Shown piece after piece: positions 1 through 5,478 of a stretch of DNA of 7,790 nt. Source of the DNA: Rhodospirillales bacterium (lineage in GTDB: Bacteria; Pseudomonadota; Alphaproteobacteria; Rhodospirillales; Magnetospirillaceae). The DNA is taken from the NCBI GenBank assembly GCA_030040955.1, contig JASHSH010000222.1, positions 1 to 7,790 of the forward strand. The letters are read 5' to 3'. The first letter of the stretch is position 1; each line of letters begins with the position of its first letter. The position numbers and the translations under genes are program-made. Below the pieces are notes generated by a model. It was not told the origin of the DNA and made no database searches. It saw nothing but the letters and a program-made list of their open reading frames with translations.

Positions 1-695
1 GTGGCGCCGCTCGCCTCCTCCATGCGCTCGGCGAGGTCGCGCTGCACGGCCTGGCTGTGGCCGGAGAGGAAGGCGCGCGCCTGGTCGACCAGCCCTTCGT
101 AATCGTTGCGATCTATGCGTCCGACGCAAGGTGCGCTGCAACGCTTGATCTGATGCAGCAAGCAGGGTCGGGTACGAGCCGCGAACACGGTGTCGGAGCA
201 AGAGCGCAGCAGAAAGGCGCGCTGCATCAGGGAGAGCGTTTCGTTCACCGCCGCCGCCGAGGCGAACGGGCCGAAATATTCCCCCTTACGGCTGCGCGCG
301 CCGCGATGCTTCACGATCTGCGGCCATTCATGGTCGCGCGTGATCAGGATATAGGGGAAGGACTTGTCGTCCCTGAGCAGGATGTTGTAGCGCGGCCCGA
401 GCTGCTTGATCAGATTCGATTCGAGCAGCAGCGCCTCGACCTCGGTATGGGTGGTGATCACCTCCATGTCCGCGGTCTCGTCGATCATGCGGCGCAGCCG
501 TCCCGGCAGGCGATCGGGATGGACATAGGCGGTGACCCGTTTCTTCAGGTTCTTCGCCTTGCCGACATAGAGCGCTTCGCCGGCGCGACCCAGCATCCGG
601 TAGACGCCGGGTGCCGAGGGCATGCGGCGCAGGTGATCGGCGATGACTCCGACGCCAATCTCCTCGGCCGGAACTCCGCTCTCGTTCCTAGTCAC
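1..695 (-). CDS. uvrC: UvrABC system protein C, N-terminal part (cut by left edge)
   Basis: UvrC is the dual-incision nuclease of nucleotide excision repair and acts with UvrA and UvrB on damaged DNA. About 231 codons are present. The GIY-YIG nuclease domain opens the protein: GVY at about residues 30-32, YVG at 43-45, an arginine at 53, and the metal-binding glutamate at 92 in the LLLESNLIK segment. A cysteine cluster follows at residues 166, 178, 186 and 190. Its C-x11-C-x7-C-x3-C spacing matches the four cysteines reported to bind an iron-sulfur cluster in E. coli UvrC. The sequence ends as the UVR (UvrB-contact) helix begins, so the endonuclease-V-like and HhH domains lie outside the window. 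The start is uncertain. No in-frame ATG precedes the conserved region. I chose the GTG at 695, which leaves about 30 residues before GVY, usual for the family. A TTG at 701 and GTGs at 764 and 773 are alternatives, and none has a clear Shine-Dalgarno sequence. The identification is firm; the start is not. Confidence 0.95.
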   Translation of the reverse strand, partial: MTRNESGVPAEEIGVGVIADHLRRMPSAPGVYRMLGRAGEALYVGKAKNLKKRVTAYVHPDRLPGRLRRMIDETADMEVITTHTEVEALLLESNLIKQLGPRYNILLRDDKSFPYILITRDHEWPQIVKHRGARSRKGEYFGPFASAAAVNETLSLMQRAFLLRSCSDTVFAARTRPCLLHQIKRCSAPCVGRIDRNDYEGLVDQARAFLSGHSQAVQRDLAERMEEASGA

Positions 696-779
696 TGTCA
701 AATCCGACCGCGTGTCCTGGTGCCGGCCCTGTGCGCTCCGACACAGCCCGGCCGCGCGCGCCACGATATCCACGATTTC

Positions 780-800
780 TGGGGATAACTCTGTCGATAA
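780..800 (+). promoter_or_regulatory. Two near-consensus DnaA-box-like 9-mers upstream of uvrC
   Basis: TGGGGATAA (780-788) and TGTCGATAA (792-800) lie in the same orientation, 12 bp apart. Each differs at one position from the TGTGNATAA form of the DnaA box. They sit about 85-105 bp upstream of the chosen uvrC start. Single-mismatch 9-mers arise easily by chance, so binding is only a possibility. Confidence 0.15.
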
Positions 801-833
801 TGCGCCGCGACGATGGTCCGCACGGCCCGACTC

Positions 834-1073
834 CTAGCTATTGATCAGTTTGCCTATTTCATGGGCACAGGCAATGGCTCGATTGTAATTCAATGGGTTA
901 GCAATTGCGCTCCGCAAAGGATCGGTAATCGCTCCGACACGGGACGGAATCGAAGCCTGCATGGGCCTCGCCACGCCCTGCTGTGCACAAGTCCTCCGGT
1001 CCGAATCGCCAAAGCCCCGGATTCCCTGGCCTTGCGCAAGGCCCGCCGAACGCCGTGACGGGCGGCGGTTCAT
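834..1073 (-). CDS. Small hypothetical ORF overlapping the folB stop (79 codons, doubtful)
   Basis: I do not recognise this ORF. It reads from an ATG whose last two bases are the first two of the folB stop codon (ATGA, 1073-1070), an arrangement typical of translationally coupled genes, and ends at a TAG at 834-836. The first half is rich in Arg, Gly and Ala, as expected from random high-GC DNA. The second half, after an internal Met near residue 39, is more protein-like (GAITDPLRSAIANPLNYNRA and onward) and is read from the AT-richer patch. There are no membrane segments, no signal peptide and no known motif. Against it: codon use lacks the strong third-position GC of its neighbours, and a perfect palindrome falls inside it. 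It could equally be a fortuitous frame in an intergenic region or a remnant. Apart from this ORF I see no gene between 696 and 1069. Confidence 0.25.
   Translation of the reverse strand: MNRRPSRRSAGLAQGQGIRGFGDSDRRTCAQQGVARPMQASIPSRVGAITDPLRSAIANPLNYNRAIACAHEIGKLINS
841..900. other. AT-richer patch between folB and uvrC
   Basis: By direct count, 25 of these 60 bases are G or C (about 42%), against clearly higher GC in the coding regions on both sides. No tRNA fold, insertion-sequence end or direct repeat was recognised in or around it. It may be promoter-bearing intergenic DNA for uvrC or the trace of a decayed insertion, and the sequence does not decide between these. Confidence 0.5.
1028..1043. 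repeat. Perfect 16-bp palindrome downstream of folB
   Basis: GGCCTTGCGCAAGGCC is a perfect inverted repeat with 8-base arms and no spacer, 26 bases past the folB stop. It could be a binding site for a dimeric protein or part of a transcript hairpin. The bases between it and folB also contain a CCGCCG/CGGCGG inverted repeat (about 1042-1068), so the folB 3' flank is highly foldable. No T-run follows on the minus strand, so it is not a standard intrinsic terminator. Confidence 0.45.
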
Positions 1074-1474
1074 GGCAAGCGCGAAACCCGCTCGATCTCG
1101 ACCCCGACCGAGACCGCGTCGGGGAACAGGTCGAGCTTCTCGACCCGGACGCGGGCGATGCGCACGCGCGCGTCGGCCAGGCAAAGCGCAGCAATGCGTT
1201 CGGCGAGGGTCTCGACCAAATTCACATGTCCCGAGGCGACAATGCGGCGCACACCCTCGACCAGCGGCTCGTAGTCGTAGACGGAGGCCAGGCGGTCGCC
1301 GATCGCTCCCTCGCCCTCGCGCACCGCGAGCTCGAGGTTGATGCGCACCCGTTGCGCGGCCCGCTTCTCGCCTTCGTGCACGCCGATGCGCGCCTGGATC
1401 ACCAGATCGCGCAACATCACGCAGCGCAGCGCGGCCTCGGCCGAGGCCAAGCGGGGACGCGGATCGACGCCCAT
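1070..1474 (-). CDS. folB: Dihydroneopterin aldolase
   Basis: FolB cleaves 7,8-dihydroneopterin to 6-hydroxymethyl-7,8-dihydropterin and glycolaldehyde in folate synthesis, in the cytoplasm; the family forms octamers. The protein has 134 residues, slightly longer than the usual 115-125 because of about 18 extra N-terminal residues. Aligned by eye with S. aureus FolB, the active-site positions are present: Glu36 in the IGVHEGEKRAAQ segment, Tyr68 in VYDYEPL, Glu88 in VNLVETLAERIA (pterin-anchoring glutamate) and Lys113 in VRVEKLDLFP (catalytic lysine). The C-terminal strand VSVGVEIER is characteristic. The ATG at 1474 is chosen because GGAGGAG lies 6 bases upstream. A later ATG (residue 20) would give a family-length protein but has no comparable site. 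The gene lies 3 bases after the stop of the pteridine-reductase-like gene, so the two are almost certainly cotranscribed. Confidence 0.93.
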   Translation of the reverse strand: MGVDPRPRLASAEAALRCVMLRDLVIQARIGVHEGEKRAAQRVRINLELAVREGEGAIGDRLASVYDYEPLVEGVRRIVASGHVNLVETLAERIAALCLADARVRIARVRVEKLDLFPDAVSVGVEIERVSRLP

Positions 1475-1477
1475 CCT

Positions 1478-2251
1478 TCACTCCTCCGCCGGCGCGCCGG
1501 CCGACGACCACATCAGATGCTGGCCGCCGTCGAGCGCAATCATCTGCCCGGTCACCGCGCGCGCGCCGATCAGGTAGCGCACCGCCTCGGCGACCTCCTC
1601 CGGCGTGGTGCCCCGCTTGAGCGGCATCGCGGCGCTCTGCCGCGCGAATTGCGCCTCGGTCTGGCGCGGGCTCGGCAGCGTCGGGCCCGGGCCGATGCCG
1701 TTGACCCGGATGCGCGGGGCCAATGCCAAGGCCAGCGTCTGGGTGAGCGCCCACAATCCCGCCTTGCTCACCGTGTAGGAGGTGAAATGCGGCGTGAGGT
1801 TCCACACCCGCTCGTCGAGCAGGTTGACGACCGCGCCCTCGGCGTCCGCCGGCAGCTGCGCGGCGAATGCCTGAATCAGCACGAAGGGCGCGCGCAGATT
1901 GGTCTCCATATGCGCGTCCCAGGACGCGCGGGTGGCGTTGGCCGCCGAGTCGCGCTCGAAGCGGGAGGCATTGTTGACCAGGCAGCCGAGTGCGCCGAGC
2001 GCCGCCACCGCGCGCGGCACCAGCGTCGCCGCTTCGGCCTCGACGCCCAGGTCGGCGCCGAGCGGCACCGCCTTGCCGCCCGCGCGGGCGATCTCGGCGA
2101 CCACCGTCTCCGCCTCGCGGGCCGAATTGTTGTAGTGCACCGCGACCGCCCAGCCGTCGCGGGCGAGGGCCAGCGCGATCGCGCGTCCGATGCGCTTGGC
2201 CGCGCCGGTGACCAGTGCGGCGCGCGGCTGGGAAGGGGTCCGGGATGCCAT
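1478..2251 (-). CDS. Short-chain dehydrogenase/reductase of pteridine-reductase type (FolM/PTR1-like)
   Basis: This is a classical SDR of 257 residues. A Rossmann fold opens it with TGAAKRIG at residues 15-22, then the cofactor-pocket segment HYNNS (39-43) and NNAS at 93-96. The usual catalytic serine is replaced by Asp146, 13 residues before Tyr159 and 17 before Lys163. That Asp-Tyr-Lys triad and its spacing match Leishmania pteridine reductase PTR1 (Asp181, Tyr194, Lys198), and the N-terminus also resembles PTR1 (VTGAAKR followed by an HY-x-x-S segment). The likely role is NADPH-dependent reduction of a dihydropterin or dihydrofolate, like FolM. Direct coupling to folB supports a pterin substrate, but the exact substrate is inferred. 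I chose the ATG at 2251, close before the first strand. A TTG at 2290 would add 13 residues unlike the family. The upstream GTPase gene ends 48 bases before this start. No good Shine-Dalgarno sequence is visible. Confidence 0.88.
   Translation of the reverse strand: MASRTPSQPRAALVTGAAKRIGRAIALALARDGWAVAVHYNNSAREAETVVAEIARAGGKAVPLGADLGVEAEAATLVPRAVAALGALGCLVNNASRFERDSAANATRASWDAHMETNLRAPFVLIQAFAAQLPADAEGAVVNLLDERVWNLTPHFTSYTVSKAGLWALTQTLALALAPRIRVNGIGPGPTLPSPRQTEAQFARQSAAMPLKRGTTPEEVAEAVRYLIGARAVTGQMIALDGGQHLMWSSAGAPAEE
1481..1487 (-). promoter_or_regulatory. Ribosome binding site of folB
   Basis: GGAGGAG on the minus strand encodes the last Glu codons of the upstream reductase and sits 6 bases before the folB ATG. 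It fixes the folB start and indicates translational coupling with the upstream gene. Confidence 0.7.
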
Positions 2252-2299
2252 GTCAGGGCGAGAATGCCCCGCCCTGCCTTCGCCCGGCAAGGCCCGCGC

Positions 2300-4327
2300 C
2301 TAATGCGCGGCGAGCGCCGCCTTGCGCTCCTCGACCACCTTGTCGGCGCCGCGTCCGACCGACTCCTGGAGATGGTCGAACTTCCACGAGAAGGTGCCCA
2401 CGCCCATGGTCAGCGAACGCAGCTCGATGATCAGGTCGCCCATCTCGGCCTGGGGCAGATGGGCGGAGACCACGTCCCAGCCCGTCCACCCGTCCTTGGC
2501 TCCGTAGCCGAGGATCTGCCCGCGCCGGCTGGAAATGATCCGCTGCGCCTTCGATGTGTAATCGTTCGGCACGGCGATCTCGACCGCGAGGATCGGCTCG
2601 AGCAGGACCGGCTCGCATTTCGGCATGCCCTCGCTCATGGCGATGCGCGCCGCGGTCTTGAACGCCTGGTCGGAACTGTCGACCGTGTGGTAGCTGCCGT
2701 CGGTCAGGGTGACCTTGATGTCGACCACCGGGAAGCCGAGCGGGCCGGTCTTGAGATAGTCCTCGACGCCCTCGCCCACCGCCGGGATGTACTGCTTGGG
2801 AACCACGCCGCCGACGATCTTGTCGGCGAACTGGAAGCCCGAGCCGCGCGGCATCGGCTGGATGTCGATGTGGATGTCGCCGAACTGGCCGTGGCCGCCG
2901 CTCTGGCGCTTATGGCGACCGTGCTGCGAGACCGACTTGCGGATCGTCTCCTTGTAGGGCACCTGCGGCCGCCTTCCGGTCACCACCAGGTTGAACCGGC
3001 TTTTCAGTTTCTCGAGCGAGACCAGTAGATGGATCTCGCCCTGGCCCCACAGCACCAGCTCGTTGGTGTCGGCATTGTGCGCGAAGGAGAGCGACGGGTC
3101 CTCCTCGACCAGGCGGGTGAGCGCGCCGGTGAGCTTGACCTCGTCCTGCTTCTTCTCGGCATGCACGGCGAGCGAGAACAAGGGCGGCAGCGGCGCCGGC
3201 CAGTCGCCCTGCGCGGATTCGGGCGCGCCGAGCAGCTCGCCGGTGGCGACCGGATCGAGCCGCGCGAAGGCGACCACGTCGCCCGGTCCCGCCTTGGCGA
3301 TCTTGACCAGGTTGGTGCCTCCCCCCGCGAATAGGCCGGACGGGCGGACGCCCTTCACCTGGCCGCCCTCGGCGAAATCGCCGCGCCAGACGCGCGCGAA
3401 GGAGAGCTTGCCGGTATGCGCGGCATGCACGGTCTTGAACACGCGGGCGAGCGGCCCGGTGCCCGAGGGGAGTCCGAGCCGCGCGGCGGTCGCGGTCGCG
3501 TCGGGCACGTCGTGGCGCAGCGATTTCAGCAGGCGGCGGATGCCGTGATCGTTGGCCGCCGAGCCGATCAGCACCGGCACGACGAGATCGCTCGCCAGCG
3601 TCTTGGTCAGATAGTCGTAGACTTCCTTGCTCGACGGCACCACGTCGGATAGCAGCGCCTCGAGCAGCTTGTCGTCGAAATCGGCGAGGTCCTCCAGCAT
3701 CTCCTGGCGCGCCGCCTGCTTCTCGTCCTGCGCGCTCGGCGGCAATTTGTCGAGCTCGGAAGCCTGGCCCGGCTTGTACTTGTAGGCGCGCTCGCTGATC
3801 AGATCGACATAGCCGGTGATCGAATCGCCGCTGCGCAGCGGAAGCTGGCGTAGCACCAGCGGCCGCTCGGAGACCGTCTGCAGCGCGTCGAGTATCTCCT
3901 TCAGCCGCAGCTCGCCGGTCTCCACCTTGTTGATGAAGACGAGGTGCGGGATCTTGCGATGGTCGAGGAATTTGAGCATCGGCGCGACCATGACCGCGCG
4001 GCTCGGTTCGGGCTCGACCACGACGACGGCGGCATCCGCCACCATCAGCGAGTTGAAGCTGTCCTGCTGGAATTCGATCGAGCCGGGGCAGTCGAGGAAG
4101 GTCCATTTGTCGCCGAGATAGGTTCCGGCGGCGACATTGACCTCGACGCTCATCTTGCGCTGCCGGGCCTCGGGCGAAGTGTCGCCGACAGAGGTTCCCT
4201 CGGTCACGCTGCCCTTACGCGGGATCGACCCCGAGGCAAACAGCAGGGCCTCCAGCAGCGTAGTCTTGCCGCTGCCATACGGGCCGACCAGGGCGCAGGC
4301 GCGGGGCAAAGCGGATTTCGACGGCAT
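2300..4327 (-). CDS. Elongation factor G-like GTPase (FusA2-type paralogue)
   Basis: The protein has 675 residues and the full five-domain EF-G layout: GTPase (about 1-265), domain II (290-370), III (383-455), IV (456-575) and V (576-665). The domain IV tip is kept: HKRQSGGHGQFG at 472-483 and GSYHTVDSSD at 544-553, with His547 in the conserved tip loop. It is not the housekeeping factor. The P-loop is GPYGSGKT (15-22) rather than AHIDAGKT. Switch I reads RKMS (57-60) where EF-G has RGIT. Switch II is DCPGS (79-83), with Ser at the catalytic-histidine position. G4 is NKVE (133-136) instead of NKxD. G5 is GSA (255-257). The layout, including GSVTEGT (39-45), resembles mycobacterial FusA2 (EFG2), which also lacks the histidine and is recalled to bind GTP without ribosome-stimulated hydrolysis. 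The cellular role is unknown. The ATG at 4327 has a strong Shine-Dalgarno sequence. It is first in a run with the pterin genes. Confidence 0.93.
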   Translation of the reverse strand: MPSKSALPRACALVGPYGSGKTTLLEALLFASGSIPRKGSVTEGTSVGDTSPEARQRKMSVEVNVAAGTYLGDKWTFLDCPGSIEFQQDSFNSLMVADAAVVVVEPEPSRAVMVAPMLKFLDHRKIPHLVFINKVETGELRLKEILDALQTVSERPLVLRQLPLRSGDSITGYVDLISERAYKYKPGQASELDKLPPSAQDEKQAARQEMLEDLADFDDKLLEALLSDVVPSSKEVYDYLTKTLASDLVVPVLIGSAANDHGIRRLLKSLRHDVPDATATAARLGLPSGTGPLARVFKTVHAAHTGKLSFARVWRGDFAEGGQVKGVRPSGLFAGGGTNLVKIAKAGPGDVVAFARLDPVATGELLGAPESAQGDWPAPLPPLFSLAVHAEKKQDEVKLTGALTRLVEEDPSLSFAHNADTNELVLWGQGEIHLLVSLEKLKSRFNLVVTGRRPQVPYKETIRKSVSQHGRHKRQSGGHGQFGDIHIDIQPMPRGSGFQFADKIVGGVVPKQYIPAVGEGVEDYLKTGPLGFPVVDIKVTLTDGSYHTVDSSDQAFKTAARIAMSEGMPKCEPVLLEPILAVEIAVPNDYTSKAQRIISSRRGQILGYGAKDGWTGWDVVSAHLPQAEMGDLIIELRSLTMGVGTFSWKFDHLQESVGRGADKVVEERKAALAAH

Positions 4328-4338
4328 CCTCCCCTCCC
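4328..4338 (-). promoter_or_regulatory. Ribosome binding site of the EF-G-like gene
   Basis: GGGAGGGGAGG runs directly into the ATG on the minus strand. Its GGGAGG part (4338-4333) is 5 bases from the start codon. It supports the start at 4327. Confidence 0.6.
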
Positions 4339-4503
4339 GACATTTTCTGTTTCCGCCATGCTCCCCTCAAATCCGCCCCCCTGGCAACGGAAAAAGGGGC
4401 ATGCCAGTAGCGCCGCAGCGAAGCCCCACAACCCCTGGCGCGCCTTGACTTTCCCCCTGCCGGGCGGGACCCTCCGCGACCCGCAACCCGCTCCATTCCC
4501 GCC
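4339..4503. promoter_or_regulatory. Divergent intergenic region between the GTPase and lyase genes
   Basis: This region must hold the promoters of both gene blocks. On the plus strand TTGACT (4445-4450) is a plausible -35 element. The sequence 17 bases downstream (GACCCT, 4468-4473) keeps only two consensus positions of a -10 box, so the promoter is tentative. The lyase start has no Shine-Dalgarno sequence, and the leader would be short. I found no convincing promoter for the minus strand and no clear operator dyad. Confidence 0.35.
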
Positions 4504-5478
4504 ATGAACGTAGCCGCCGGCCTCGCCGCCAATCTTGCCCGTCCGATCGCCCCCAAGGGAGTGATCTGCGCGCTGCTCACGTCGCTCACCGCCTCCCTCG
4601 AGCCCGACCTGCCGCGCATGGTCGAGCATGGGCGCTGGCTGCTGGACAACGGCTGCGACGGGCTGTCGATGCTGGGCACCACCGGCGAGGCCAATTCACT
4701 CTCGATGAAGCAGCGGCTCGGCCTGCTCGAAGGGCTGGTGAAGGCGGGGCTGCCGGCTTCGCGGATGATCCCGGGCGTGGGAGCGCCCTCCGCCGGCGAT
4801 GCAACCGAATATGCGCGCCACGCGCTCGGCCTGGGTTGTGGCGGCCAACTTCTGCTGCCGCCCTTCTTCTACAAGAATCCACCGGAGGACGGGCTGTTCG
4901 CCTTCTACGCCCGCGTGATCGAAGGCGTGGCGGACGCGCGCATGCGGCTGTACCTCTATCACATTCCGCAAATCTCGGCGGTGCCGATCCCGCATTCGCT
5001 GGTCGAGAGATTGATCGGGGCCTTCCCCGGCATCGTCACCGGCGTGAAGGACAGCTCGGGCGACTGGAACTATGCCGAGACCCTGCTGAAGCGCATCCCG
5101 GGCCTCGCCGTCTATTGCGGCAGCGAGATTTTCCTGCTGCCGAATTTGCGCGCCGGCGGGGCGGGCTGCATCTCGGGCACGGTCAACTTCACCGCGCCGC
5201 TGGCCGCGCGGGTACGCGACGCCGCGCGCGACCGCGCCCGCGACACAGAGGCGGAGTCGTTGCGCGCCCGCCTCGACGGGTTGCGCCGCGCGATCGAGTC
5301 GCGCCCGTTGATCCCGGCGCTGAAGGCGCTCCAAGCCGAGATCACGGGGAAGGCGGATTGGGCGCGCGTGCTGCCGCCTTTCGTGCAACTGTCCGATGCC
5401 CAGCGCAGCGAGCTGTTCGTGGCGATCGACGCGCTTCTGCCGCGCGGCCCGGGATGCCGCTGGACCTTCGCGGCGTGA
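4504..5478 (+). CDS. DapA/N-acetylneuraminate lyase superfamily protein, substrate unknown
   Basis: This is a class I (Schiff-base) TIM-barrel lyase or aldolase of 324 residues. GTTGE at 58-62 is the 2-oxo-acid carboxylate loop. Tyr152 in YHIP (152-155) is the catalytic tyrosine. Lys182 in GVKDSSGDW is the Schiff-base lysine. It is probably not true dihydrodipicolinate synthase. The Arg that binds aspartate semialdehyde in E. coli DapA (Arg138, in YNVPSRT) is Ile157 here, and the Tyr107 position appears to be Phe122 in the PPFFYKNPPEDG loop. That loop with YHIPQ fits a group of uncharacterised proteobacterial homologues which, from general knowledge, are often assigned to aldol cleavage or dehydration of 2-oxo acids. 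It heads a plus-strand pair and overlaps the amidase start, so the two probably share a pathway. The ATG lacks a Shine-Dalgarno sequence, but no better start exists. The family is certain, the reaction inferred. Confidence 0.9.
   Translation: MNVAAGLAANLARPIAPKGVICALLTSLTASLEPDLPRMVEHGRWLLDNGCDGLSMLGTTGEANSLSMKQRLGLLEGLVKAGLPASRMIPGVGAPSAGDATEYARHALGLGCGGQLLLPPFFYKNPPEDGLFAFYARVIEGVADARMRLYLYHIPQISAVPIPHSLVERLIGAFPGIVTGVKDSSGDWNYAETLLKRIPGLAVYCGSEIFLLPNLRAGGAGCISGTVNFTAPLAARVRDAARDRARDTEAESLRARLDGLRRAIESRPLIPALKALQAEITGKADWARVLPPFVQLSDAQRSELFVAIDALLPRGPGCRWTFAA

Noticed and set aside
57..788. 243-codon plus-strand ORF opposite uvrC
   Set aside because: The minus strand encodes an unmistakable UvrC with its GIY-YIG and cysteine motifs; the plus frame has no family signal.
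696..1069. A tRNA or other structured RNA between uvrC and folB
   Set aside because: No acceptor-stem pairing, T-loop sequence or anticodon arm was found on either strand.
2252..2290. N-terminal extension of the SDR from a TTG at 2290
   Set aside because: It adds 13 residues unlike SDR N-termini and lacks a ribosome site; the ATG at 2251 sits at the usual distance from the first strand.
983..3028. Long plus-strand ORF of 681 codons across folB, the SDR gene and the GTPase 3' part
   Set aside because: It is rich in Arg, Gly, His and Ala, shows no family motif, and is antisense to three well-supported genes; it results from high GC.
4391..4427. GGGGC/GCCCC inverted repeat followed by TTTTT on the minus strand, in the leader of the EF-G-like gene, as a terminator or attenuator
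   Set aside because: Only five base pairs around a 22-base loop, with no leader peptide or alternative fold seen; too weak to annotate.
4836..5474. Upstream extension of the amidase frame through the lyase gene
   Set aside because: The frame is open by chance. The translation before about 5454 is low-complexity Arg/Ala/Gly, and the lyase in the other frame has clear catalytic motifs.
4504..5478. Calling the lyase dapA
   Set aside because: The Arg that recognises aspartate semialdehyde is Ile157, and the Tyr107 equivalent appears to be Phe; only superfamily membership is supported.
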